Assembly: GCA_003427395.1 (NCBI GenBank)
Contig: BFEA01000206.1
Coordinates: 1,220,722-1,275,424, forward strand
Direction of reading: 5' to 3'
Length of the DNA stretch: 54,703 nucleotides
Source of the DNA: Chara braunii
Lineage: Eukaryota; Streptophyta; Charophyceae; Charales; Characeae
Part shown: piece after piece, positions 43,946 to 54,360 of the stretch
Position numbering within the stretch: position 1 is the first letter of the stretch
How the letters are laid out: every line of letters starts with the position of its first letter
Position numbers and translations under genes: made by a program
Notes under the pieces: model-generated
What the model was told of the DNA's origin: nothing
The model's database searches: none
Seen by the model: the letters and a program-made list of their open reading frames with translations, nothing else

Positions 43946-45755
43946 AGTATTATGATTTATATCTCGATTGATAGAAAAATAAAGGTACACATAGATGCAC
44001 ATTAGACTCATAAAAAAAATAACAGTTTGTGTAGGAACCAGGGGAGATCATCGCTCACAATCACTCATGCAGCTCACTCATCCATTCGTAATAATTTATC
44101 AATCTGAACATGAAAAACAAGATCAAACTCAAAGAATACATAGCTACACACATTCAGCCAATGCACATTCTATGTGCAAACGGAGTCAGCCTCACAAGTT
44201 TTTTGTAACTCAAGCCTCTTAACTCACACCAAAGCTCCCAACCAGTACCTGGCTTCCAAAATGACAATTGACCCGTTTGAATTACTATTTTGAAAAAAAT
44301 GAGTAATATCTCAGGGAAACGCCCAAACCCATAAAACTAAGTTTTTAGGTTTGAGATGCAAAAGTAGGTAGAAGTTGAGTCGCAAGCCAACCTGCTATCA
44401 ATCGATAGCAGAACTTGATGAAGCTCAAGATGTCAGAAAGTACTCACAGGTAGCGATGACCTGTGTTACAAAACAAAAACAGACGCTACATTTAGAGTTA
44501 ATTGAGATTAACTCTGTATCACTTACCCAACTATCTAATGCCGGGGTCCAGTAACGATATCAACTTAACAAAATTTCGGGCAGTACTTTCCCTAATGAAG
44601 CGTGTTCGCATAATTAAACAAAATCTAAAAAGAAGAAATCATAACTCAAAAGTACCTAACAGTTTCGGCAACATTTGACCACTATCACGGTCAATTTTTT
44701 ATTTTTTTTATTTTTTTTCTTGTAGTGCCCTACCCGCGAGGCACTACGTATTCCACTTTTTCAGGAAAGACTCTCAATCAGGGCATACTCACACTAGTAC
44801 TTTCCAGATTCTATCTGACCGCTATCATTGTCATATCGTCCATTCATTCTTTTCCCCCTCTATTTACATTATTGGAAATGCCCTCATTCATGACATACTC
44901 ACACTACTACTTTTCAAAATGCATCGAATGGATATTACGTATAAATTTGTCTTTGTTTTTTTTAAGGTTAGTGTCCTCCTAGCAAGGCAGGATGTCTAAG
45001 TAAATACTACAATCAAGCATAGTTTCTCTTTTTTTTTTTTTTTTTTTTTTTCCTGTTTTCGTTTTCAATCAATTTTTTTTCGACCACCAGCCTTTTCCCT
45101 GTGAACATGCGTCGTGCCGGATCACTGTTCACCTTGCCACATCGCAGTGTACTGCGTTTTCGTGAATAATAGGGGTCCATGGATTAGTGGTTTAAGAGTG
45201 GTGATTTAGCGAGTCTGAGGTGTCATGTGGTTTAACAATTTTCTTGAAGGCTAATTACGTGAGAGTGAGGTTCTCGCTGCTCAGAAACTACAAATGGGCG
45301 ATGGTTACAATGATGGGAGACGGTAGGTGGCAGTAAGGTAGGTTGAATATATGACATATCCTTAAGAATTTGCAAGTTTGGACTTTTGTCGATTTGAGCT
45401 TGTCTGCATTCATGTTGGGAGGTTAGTGTTTGACAGTTCGAACCACATTTGTATGTGAGGTGTATTTGGGAGGATATGCACTGAGGAAAAACATTAAGGG
45501 CTACCTTGTTAAAAAGTAATAACCAACGATGCGATTCTGGGTTTTAATGATGGGAAGTGTGCCATCGTCGAGGGCGTGGTTCAATGAGTAAGGCAAAAAG
45601 TTAATGTCCGACCTTAATAACATTATACGTGGTATAATTTGACCATGCGCCTATCTGTTGATAGACCGGGCCTCCGATCTATAGGGAGCGAGACCTATGT
45701 GGACTAAGAGTGGGGTGCCAACCCTCGAAAAAGGCTAGGCTTGTTGAGCCACGAG
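43946..45755. other. No gene recognised
   Basis: Contains TTTCGGGCAGTACTTTCC (about 44574) and TTTCGGCAACATTTGACC (about 44663), related to the triplicated motif at 565-890. A GTAGTGCC..GGCACTAC hairpin lies at about 44723-44748, and a T run at 45030-45051. Confidence 0.45.
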
Positions 45756-45760
45756 CAGGT

Positions 45761-45930
45761 GGCCTGCTGAAAGCGGACCCTTCATATAGAACGGTTCCCC
45801 TTACTCTGAAATGAGAGTTAGCTAAGTAGGTAACATGTCAAACTCGGCCTGCTGAAAGAGGGTCCTTTCTATAGAATGGTTGGTCTTACTTTTTTCGAAG
45901 TAGGAGCTAGCTTAGTAAATAACATGCGAG
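45761..45930 (+). repeat. Tandem duplication (85 bp) with tRNA-like words
   Basis: GGCCTGCTGAAAG starts at 45761 and 45846. Each unit continues TATAGAA[CT]GGTT, CTTACT, then GAG[TC]TAGCT[AT]AGTA[GA][GA]TAACATG. The first contains TAGCTAAGTAGG, a perfect box A. No good box B. Confidence 0.5.
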
Positions 45931-47095
45931 ATTCGCATGCAAGTGAATTGTCGCTTATAAATAGTAATATGAGGTAATCATGGTCGATTGATTTTCATGT
46001 CAATTTTCTCTGATTTTGACTTAAGGTAACATATTTTGAATCTATAACCCTTTGTACCCAAAACAGATGCGCTATCAGAGCAGACGCTGGGATCGAATCT
46101 GACTCTGCTGTACATAAGCTAGCTCCGTTTGGAGCAGCCCGTGAGACTAAAGCAGTAACGCGTGGTCAATTTCGACCACGCAATCGTCAGATCGGGAGTC
46201 AAGATTGGGCGCATCAGCCAACGCATGGAACCTACGTAAGGATGACACAGATAGCACTATCATGCTTCGACATTGAGGATTATCGAGCGGACAAGAAAAA
46301 ATGTGTGTAAGCGTTGGTTAAGGTAGTAATATCTCTCTCCTGGTGACGGTGAAATTTTCAGAATGTTGGTTGGGTGGCTAAGCCAGGAATATGACACAGT
46401 CGCATGACTTAGCAAATCCACTCCTTCAACATGTCGGTAGGTTGCACCATTCCAAAAAGCATTGCGAGGTAAAGAAATACACTTTTGCATTTAATCAACA
46501 TATATAGCTGATTAACCAAACCCACATCTTGCTAACACAGGGTTTCGTGCAATGTGGCTTAGAACTCCGGCGTACGGGTCATGTCCGTATTACTAGAACT
46601 ACAATGGACATAAGGTCATTGGAACATATTAATGCATCTTCCTATACGTTGAGTACAATATCTAACTCGTCTGCCTTGCATCTTAACGAACTGTCACACC
46701 ATGAGAAGATGTAATACTCGGGTTTTGTCGGTTGTGTAAAAATGGAACAAGTGATACCGGTAGTCTACGAACCACATCGTCAGATCGAAACCACTCGAGG
46801 TCTGTAACTATGTTGACTGAACTTTTATCGATCGTGATCCAAGTCGGTCGACTTCATGTCGATTTTAGTCTATTGGCCTAATCGATTTGCATTATAAAAC
46901 GATCTTCAAGGTTGTATGGTTAAGGGACTAGGAATGTTTGTAGGTTTCACGCTTTGTTGATACCAACCTAGTGGACCGATATCGGCTCCTTCTTAGGAGA
47001 TCAGTGCCCTAAGGAACGAACGCCATTAGGGTTCAGAAGGTGTTATAACCATGCGTGCATATACTGCAACAAATGTCCTCAATTGATCTATATTT
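45931..47095. other. No gene recognised; tRNA-like words near 46060-46115
   Basis: GCTATCAGAGCAGACGCTGG followed by GATCGAATCTGACTCTGC resembles the D-side and box B (GGGATCGAATC) of a tRNA or a primer-binding-site region. Neither a cloverleaf nor an LTR was found. A 76-codon minus frame (46490-46260) has no known domain. Confidence 0.3.
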
Positions 47096-47099
47096 GTGA

Positions 47100-47800
47100 C
47101 ATCACATAAAAACTTTCTCACGTGGGACAGTAGCTCGGGTAAGGATACACCTCTGAGAGTGGTGACAACCCCTTAGAAAATGAAAGTTGTGCCTCGCAAA
47201 AATGTATCCTGTTACAAAGCATCGCGAGAGGTACAAATGATGTACCCAACTCGAGCAGCGAGGACAACAGAACCGGGTTCGTCTAGGCGGCTCGCATATT
47301 ATTTCCTAGATAGCAAATCTGGATATCCGGACACCCTTGACTTATCCGGATTTGCAAGCCGGATAATACAGCCCAGATAAAACTAGATTGAGTATATCCA
47401 AAATGTCAAAAATAAGGTACTTTTTCAAAAAAATAAAACATCTGAAAATAAATCCGAAAAAAATGTATGTTGTACATTATAACAATACCAACAACTTTTG
47501 GTTGAAGGTCATTTCAAAATTCCTATCAGATCTAGAGATAAAAAATAAAAACAAAAACAAGTAATTTAATTTTTAATTTTTTAGTATCCCGAATTTAATC
47601 GGAAATTTCGGATAAACGTTTTTACACCCGGATGTTCCGGCCGGATAGTACGGACAGTTAATCCGGTTGGATATGCCATGCTACCTAGATTATATCGATA
47701 TTATCCGTGCATGTTTCTCTTTTATTTTTTTCTACTATTGCGTGAAATGGACGGGAGGGTTTCCGCCTTTTGCAAAGCAGGGGGGAACCGATGCGCTAAA
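47100..47800 (+). repeat. Family A repeat, copy A7, interrupted by a hAT-like element
   Basis: The left part (47100-47297) has CAGTAGCTCGGGTAAGGATA, GAGAGTGGTGACAACCCCTT, GTTGTGCCTCG, CCTGTTACAAAG and GCGAGAGGTACAAATG. The right part (47707-47800) has GACGGGAGGGTTTCCGCC, GGGGGAACCGATGCGCT. The interruption is exactly the element 47306-47698 with its duplication. Confidence 0.65.
47306..47698 (+). mobile_element. hAT-like MITE with CCGGAT subterminal motifs
   Basis: Seen: 393 bp. Starts CTAGATAGCA and ends TGCTACCTAG (inward CTAGGTAGCA). Flanks are ATTATTTC (47298-47305) and ATTATATC (47699-47706), 7 of 8 identical. Subterminal blocks carry ATCCGG/CCGGAT units (47321-47365 left, 47625-47668 right). 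AT-rich interior, no ORF. The ends are close to those of 13042-13389 (CTATGTAGCA), while the subterminal motif differs (CCGAAC there). Confidence 0.75.
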
Positions 47801-48790
47801 AAATGGGGAGTGACCTCATGAATGATATTACTCATACTAAGACTTTCCCTTCAAGGCTTTAATCGTGATTGCACCCAGATGCATCCATGTCTGACGATAA
47901 TTGCACTTATTTAGGAAAGTGTTAGTGTGAGTAAGACCTTATAAGTACTTTGGGTCTCTAATCATAAGGTATAACAAGTTCATTATCTTTAAAAGGTACC
48001 AATTTTGTTTATCCCCTATAAAAATATGAAGGACGAGTCGAGCATAACTTTTACGCCCACGACAACTGGCTTTAGAGTGATATTCCACAATAAAAAATCA
48101 TGTACGTCAAGGTTGCCATAATTTTAAGATTGATGAATGAGTCAAAATGATGTTAAAAAAATGTTTTGGTCATACATTTGCTAATTGTTGCGTCAAACAA
48201 AAACCGCACATTTATTGTCTATAGGACTAACACCTTTGAAGAGTATAAGACTAGTCTTGCTTTCTGGCGAAAAACCTAAAAGGAAGCCTAAAGCCTTGCA
48301 ACGATATTTTTTTTTAACGATGTTTTATCTTTAAGGTTTGCGGTGCGTCGGTGTACATAGTTTCAGTGTTTTTAATAGTTTACGAAAAGAATATACGAAC
48401 ATAATGAGAAATATAACCAGAGTGGCAAACTTTTCATAAACATATATATACATAAGAAAAAAAAAATAAAAAAAAATGCAACGCACATGAAAGTTTAAAT
48501 AAAATACTTTAAATAATTTATAAGTTTGATAAATATATATGTAAACAATCTTGTGATAGTGGCTCGATTTAAAATCAGAGGTGTCTTACAATTGTCCATA
48601 TGAAAGTCATTTGAAGACACGATACGATATAAATAACAATCGGTTTATACTTAAGCTCACATGTGTTGACTTTGTTGTAAAAAACCTACTACGATTAAAA
48701 AAAACACCATAAAATTAAATAAATTATATGCAATAACAAACTTTCATTCAAAAAGTTAAAATTTCATTCTGTCTTAAAAAATGTAATTTC
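47801..48790. other. AT-rich DNA, no gene recognised
   Basis: Nothing structural or coding found. Confidence 0.45.
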
Positions 48791-48799
48791 ACTTTAAAG

Positions 48800-49283
48800 T
48801 TAGGTCGTTTTATCGGACGTCCGGGACCCCCCTGACCGTCCGGGATGTCCGACCGGACGTCTGGTCGTACGTCGCACGTCGGACAGGGGATGTCCGACCT
48901 AGCGCAAAATAAATAAATAAATAAAATAAAATAAAATAATTTGGCTTCTACCTTGCATAAGGTGTATGTCACCAAAATTTTGGCTCATTTGAGCCAGTAG
49001 AAAAAAAGATAAAAATCTTCAAAGATTCTAATCCCCACCTATACCCCTCTTATCCCCACGAAAACCCCTCGTACCCCCCCTCCCACCCCAAATAGCACCC
49101 TATCACCAAATGCTCAAAAAATTCTGAATTTTTTGATGGAAGGTCTCTATGGCATGCGCAACACTGTCATTTTTTTATTTTTTTATTTTTTTTTATGCCG
49201 AAAAGTCGTCGTTCGGAAATCCGAACGACGGGGGTACGTTACGTCTGGGGAGACGTTCGATCTCCGTACCATTGCTAACATAG
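48800..49283 (+). mobile_element. Probable hAT-like element with CGGACGTCC motifs
   Basis: Flanked by CTTTAAAG at 48792-48799 and 49284-49291 (perfect 8 bp, itself palindromic). The left end TTAGGTCG and the right end (inward CTATGTTAGCAATGG) pair poorly, so the ends are less certain than in other elements. The left block 48810-48900 is dense in GTCCG/CGGAC. The right block has a perfect hairpin CGTCGTTCGGA-AA-TCCGAACGACG (49207-49230). The middle is C-rich (49030-49090). It lies close to the Ty3 integrase relic. Confidence 0.5.
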
Positions 49284-49439
49284 CTTTAAAGTTCAAAAAT
49301 TTTTATTCAAAAAATAATTAATCGCCTCTTGTTTGAATTGCATGGTAAAAATGGAAGTGAAAATCAGAATGAGTCCATGAAATATTTTAATTTAATAATT
49401 ATTTTATTAAAAGGAGTTTCAATCATAAATATTTTAAAC

Positions 49440-49640
49440 CATTAGTACCGTTGTCGATTCGAAAAATAAAAGGCCTTCGAACTTTCAAAAGTATAAAACA
49501 AAACGAAGGTCGCCGATCAAATTTATCAACAACAACCGTTATTGGGCCCGACCTCTTAACAGTTCGGGACTAGACCAAAACTTGTGGAAATCGGATGGCA
49601 AAGGTACTAGTGGTTTAATACAATCTTTAATTACAAGATA
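49440..49640 (-). pseudogene. Ty3/gypsy integrase relic
   Basis: Minus strand, two frames. The first has CIKPLVPLPSDFHKFWSS, matching the L-x-P-L-P-x-P-x-x-x-W block just before the first catalytic Asp of Ty3 integrases. The next has PITVVVDKFDRRPSF, matching the VVVDRFTKxAHF block after it, then FRIDNGTNG, possibly the D-N-G block with the second Asp. Stops and a frame change occur between blocks. It is downstream (in the minus sense) of the reverse transcriptase relic at 49857-52262, as expected for gag-PR-RT-RH-IN order. RNase H was not recognised between them. Confidence 0.6.
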
Positions 49641-49856
49641 TTTGTTGTAGCGTAATAAAAGTTTAATAAATACCTCTTATAAATTCACCCAAACTGTTAT
49701 TCCCTCTTGAGGAAAGATATATAGTTGAAAGGGAAAACTCATATTTAGATGAATACGTTTTAAATCAAACTAAAAGTTTTGGAATTGAAAAAACATTGGA
49801 ATAATATTTTTGAATATAAAGGATTTTTTTCAAATAAAATATATATATATTTTTAT

Positions 49857-50137
49857 TTAGTGTGAGAATTTTTCTGTTGTTATGCAACAATGAAAAAATA
49901 TAATGAAGATTATCAAAATATTCAAAGAAAAACAATTATCGACGATCAAAATTTCATCAAAATACACAATGATATAAAGATCGCCGAAAAGTAAAAAAAT
50001 TGAATTCACCTCTCGTTGGAATATTGCACGTGCATGTATAAGCCCATAAAACATCAGTTAAAACTTTAAATGACTAAATCAATAGCTAAAGATAATTTTT
50101 ATGATGTTCTTATGACGAATTCAAATATAGTGGTAAT
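49857..50137 (-). pseudogene. Ty3/gypsy reverse transcriptase relic, C-terminal part
   Basis: Seen: MFYGLIHARAIFQREVNSIF, equivalent to the MPFGLTNAPATFQ block. Next comes IIVYFDEILI in place of the catalytic YLDDILI (Leu to Phe, second Asp to Glu), then TTEKFSH. Upstream, codons between 50054 and 50130 align with the Ty3 stretch between the DYHQIRI and MPFGL blocks, with three in-frame stops. The reading frame continues on the other side of the 50138-51955 insertion. Inactive. Confidence 0.75.
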
Positions 50138-50750
50138 CAGGGTCACCAGCCCGTACGTACGGAGATCCCCGTGCAGACCTCCGTACGTACGGGCGTTCGG
50201 GGTCCCGTACGGGGTCCGAACCCGACGGCGTTCAGCCCCCGCCAAGAATTATTTTAGGGCCTAAAAATAATTATTTCTTTCTGAATTGTTTTTTGTGCGT
50301 TTTTTATGACGTGAGGTACATGCCTGTAAAGTTTGAAGCCATTTGGCTAAGCCAAACAAGAATTAAAAATCGCCAAAGATGGTGGTGTCAAATCGTGCTC
50401 GCCCACGTATTTTTTCACTTTTTACTTTTTATTTTCACTTGAGTTCGGGGTCTTAGTGGGTTTTGTATTATGTGAAGTACACATCTGTAAATTTTCAGGG
50501 CATTTAGCTATGCCAAAAAAAAAAAAAAAAATTGCCAAGGATGGCGGTGTCGAAACATGCTCGCGCACTCACTAAATTTAATTCTCTTTTTATTTTTATT
50601 ATTAGTATTTATTTTCCGTATTTTATTTTTATTTCAAATTTGGTAAGGAATTCGGATGTAATGCTCGGGCAAATCTTGTTGAATTTATTTTTCTCCATAA
50701 CATATATTTTTTTTTCAGATTTTTTTGATGATTTTTTTTTTTTTTTTTNA
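50138..50750 (+). repeat. Family 1 copy L (left copy within composite)
   Basis: Collinear with 51194-51850 at high similarity: CCCGTACGTACGGAG, GACGTGAGGTACAT, AAGATGGTGGTGTC, TTTGTATTATGTGA, TTTGGTAAGGAATTCGGA. It lacks the GC-rich right end. Confidence 0.7.
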
Positions 50751-51193
50751 AAAAAAAAAAAAAAAAAAAAGAGGCCACGTGCCGGACTGGACTGCAGTTG
50801 CAAACTCGGCCTTGCGACTGTTGTGCATGTAGAGAGTTTCGACTACAGTTGAAACTTGGGGAAACTTGGGACCGGACTGGACTCCAAAACGGCAGTTCGA
50901 AATGCATTTACAAACTGCTTTCGTGACTGCGCCCTAGTTACCCCTAATATATAATAATCGTTTTGGGGAGCTGGATGAGTCAAAACTCAGGTTGAAGCCT
51001 ACCATCAGGTAAAAAAAAAAAAAAAAAAAAAAAAAAGGAGGCTGTTCGGGTGATTGATTATTCAATATATATCGTCAAAAAGAACTGCCCGGTAAACCGT
51101 AGGCAGAGAGGGAGAAGAGGACAACAAACGAGGGGCTGTGACAAACTGTTTCGTCGGAGTTTATATATATTAATATATATATATATACGTATA

Positions 51194-51955
51194 CAGGGTT
51201 ACCAGCCCGTACGTACGGAGGCCCCCAGGTGGACCTCCGTACGTTCGGGCGTTCGGGGTCCTGTACGGGTCCCGAACCCGACGTCGTCACCCCCGCCAAA
51301 AATTATTTAGGGTCCTAAAAATACTTTTTGTTTTCTGAATTTTTTTTTACGACTTCTCTATGACGTGAGGTACATTCCTATAAATTTTCAAGTCATTTCT
51401 CGAAGCCAAATAAGAATTAAAAATCGCCAAAGATGGCGGTGTCAAAACGTGCTCGCCCACGTTTTTTTTCACTTTTTACTTTTTGTTATCACTTTAGTTC
51501 GAGGTCTAAACAATTTTATTATTTTTTGAAAATTTTTAAGTGGGTTTTGTATTATGTGAGACACATGTGTGAATTTTCAGGGCATTTAGCTATGCCAAAA
51601 AAAAATTAAAAATCGCCAAAGATGGCGGTGTCGAAAACATGCTCGCGCACTCACTAAATTTAATTCTCTTTTTATTATTATTTATTTTTATCATTAGTAT
51701 TTGTTCTGTGTATTTTATTTTTATTTCAAATTTGGTAAGGAATTCGGACCTAATGCTCAGGCAAATCTTGTTTAATTTATGCTTCTCCATAACATATCTT
51801 TTTTTCAGATTTTTTTGATGACTTTTTTTTTTTTTTTTTTTTTTTTTTTGGGGACCGCATTCGGCCCGAACGGCCGAACGCATCTTCAAAGGGTCCCATA
51901 CGTTTGGGCGTTCGGGTTCGGGCGTTCGGCCCATCCCGAATCGCTGGTTACCCTG
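51194..51955 (+). repeat. Family 1 copy R (complete copy within composite)
   Basis: Perfect 13-bp terminal inverted repeats CAGGGTTACCAGC/GCTGGTTACCCTG, 762 bp. The left flank is TACGTATA and the right flank GTGGTAAT, so this copy alone has no matching duplication; the outer unit does. Confidence 0.75.
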
Positions 51956-52262
51956 GTGGTAATCATCTCGAAGATCAATTTTCGTAAAGATATATGCTTC
52001 ACATAACCGATTAAAAACTATGTCACCTTAGAGGGGTTATTGATTCTTGACCGTAATACAACGCAAAGATGGATAGTTCATATACAAGTACAACATACCA
52101 TCATTGATTTATTTGAAATTTTGATGAAACAAAATGATGAAAAACTTTACTAGGTAAATTTACATATCATCACATTATTGAGTTTTCATTGAAGTTTCTA
52201 AATTAAACGATTAAATAACTTGTAGGACAGTTGTGATGGTAAGGGTACCATCATAGATTTGA
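51956..52262 (-). pseudogene. Ty3/gypsy reverse transcriptase relic, N-terminal part
   Basis: In the minus sense, blocks in order: LPSQLSYKLFNRL (P-P-Y-R-x-S-P-x-E-L region), LNNVMICKFT, SFSSFCFIK (S-P-x-S-S-P-V-L-F-V-K region), NDGMLYLYMNY (D-G-S-W-R-x-C-V-D-Y region), RCITVKNQ (N-K-I-T-V-K-N-R), VFNRLCEAYIFTKIDLRDDY (L-x-D-x-L-x-G-A-x-x-F-S-K-I-D-L-R-x-G-Y, with the first catalytic Asp). Several stops and at least one frame change. It ends exactly at the TSD of the hAT-like element. Confidence 0.75.
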
Positions 52263-54360
52263 ATAATTGGATCATATAAGATACCAACCACCCGATGAAA
52301 ACCCATGGTTCAAGGGGTTAGAGCTTCCACAATTACACTCAATATCCGTTGAGGTGATATAATATATTGCATAATACAAGATTAACAATTGCAATATTGA
52401 AAAATTAAAAGTACACAGTTTGGTAAAAATATTGCATAATATTCGAATCTCTGACATGCAGACATCGTAGCGATTTCAATGTGATTGACTTACTTATCAA
52501 CCTTTAATGATTTATATTAACTTAAAAAAAAAAGATTATAACAAGCTTGTAAGGAACCTTCATGATAATATAACTCATGATCTTCATCTGATTATGGATG
52601 TGCATGGCTATATTTGAAACACATCCATCCAAAATAATAATGGTTAGTGAATGAGAGAATGATACCCATTAGTAACTATACATGCAACTTTTACACAATC
52701 TGCAGAAATAAATTTGTTATGGGACGCAATATCAACAATGGTAAAAACAATCTTAATGTTAGCACTAAGCAAATCAACAATGGTAAAAACAATCTTAATG
52801 TTAGCACCAAACAAAAGTGGGCAAAATAATTTATATAGCGATATACCATATCAAGTTAGTTGGCGTAGGCTTAAGAGTTTCATGTTGACTAACACCATCA
52901 GGTTGAGCTTACGCTGATCATTTGAATAGCCAACGGTCATTGAATTTAGATCGAGTGAAACTGTTCAAAATTTTATTAACAAATCAAATACAAACGTAGA
53001 GAAGGGAGTTTGTATTTTCCTTTTTCTCTTAAAAAAATCAAACATTTTGTCAAGGTTAGGTTTTTGACCCACGACAAATACCTTTGTGGTATAAAATTCT
53101 AATGTGTCTGTAATGTGACGTAAAATAAAGGTAATACAAAACTTCTACCAATGTGTAATAAAAGCAATGAATCCTCAAAATCCAATGCGTAATAATCCCC
53201 TGAGGTGAAGGTAGAATCAACATTAGCAAGCGACTTCACATCTGGCTTACGACTATGCAGTCGAGGAACTTCGAGAGCATCTTTGTAACGTCTGTGAGCA
53301 ACGATAGGGTTATCGGTCTTTTGGTACTCAGGACATAAATAATACTTGCATACAACGTCAGTTATAGGTGTAGTTGCCGACTCAGATCGTTCCACTGCAA
53401 ATGATGGTACTACTCATCTACCCGAAGGACAAGAGAGATTAAGGTTAAGCCCATGAAAAACATCAAACCTTCAAAAAATACAATTATTAGATTATAAGGA
53501 TGTATTGATAAAAGTACTGTCTATATCAATGAGGAGGGTTGATCGCCTATAGAGTATGGTTGTCTGAATTTAAGAATAAATCCGTAAAAAAAATATTTAT
53601 GTTGAACTATCCCAGAATGAGGTTGATCCACTATGACGTTCTTAACATTCAAAGTGATAAACTCGTTTGCATGAATTTTTTTTTAACGTAATCTAAATGT
53701 TTAACCTTGAAAACAAGACTACTCAAAACCATGGATACAGAGACCTCTCGAAGGGCAACCATGACAAACATTCCCAAAATAGTCGATGACACTGTCCCTG
53801 ATGTATGTAAGGAAGTCATAAATGTTTAATCAGTTACTACCAAAGTTATATGTTCACTTGCGAATAAGGCAGAGCGTGCACCACTACTAGATTGTTCTAT
53901 AATGACCATCGATGCTACTCAAGCTGGGGTAGGAAAATGGTGGGTGTGAGGAGAAACCATGTTTATTGCTGTATTAAATATACTATAAAAATATACCTCC
54001 TACTCAACAAAATCGACCTAATAACATGATAATCTGACATCTTCTGCAGATTGAGTCCTGGATTGTGACAAACTTGAAAGATGGTGTGTTAGAACACCAC
54101 GAACCACCCAAGGTGAACGAGGTGGTGAGGACAAATGGACCTACAAAGTCACAGCATTACCTCGTTGAGCATCCACCAAATGTTCGTGAAACTCGATCAT
54201 AGTCGCGATCAATGAAGGGTCCACCTAGGTAATGATAGATTATTATGGTTTCCTGGGTGACGGTTGTGATGTCACTGAGACAATGGAGGTACAGGGGACC
54301 TCAATCGAAAGGGTATTACAGTCGAGAGTTGTTTCTTAACTGTGTATCTTTTGAACGGAG
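52263..54360. other. No gene recognised
   Basis: AT-rich. A 42-bp tandem duplication (52730-52814) keeps frame, reading INNGKNNLNVSTKQ twice. A 98-codon minus frame (53395-53099) contains LCPEYQKTDNPIVAHRRYKD; it lies upstream of the Ty3 RT relic in its sense, where protease or linker sequence would be expected, but no active-site motif is seen. Confidence 0.4.

Larger units (their letters stand above)
50138..51955 (+). mobile_element. Composite hAT-like element inside the Ty3 RT relic, perfect 8-bp target duplication
   Basis: Seen: left end CAGGGTCACCAGCC at 50138 and right end GCTGGTTACCCTG at 51943-51955. GTGGTAAT is present on both sides (50130-50137 and 51956-51963). Inside are two collinear copies of one element. 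The first is 50138-50750, stopping at a T run, one N and an A run. The second is 51194-51955, whose own left end is CAGGGTTACCAGC. Between them (50762-51193) is a GGACTGG/AACTTGGG-rich block ending CTAGTTACCCC, then an A run and unrelated DNA. Each copy has a GTACGG/CGTTCGG subterminal block, two AAGATGG[CT]GGTGTC phrases, CATAACATAT, TTTTTCAGA and a T run. No transposase. The single N at the T/A junction leaves open an assembly join. Confidence 0.75.

Noticed and set aside
51194-51955. Independent insertion of copy R with its own duplication
   Set aside because: Flanks TACGTATA and GTGGTAAT do not match; only the outer boundaries do.
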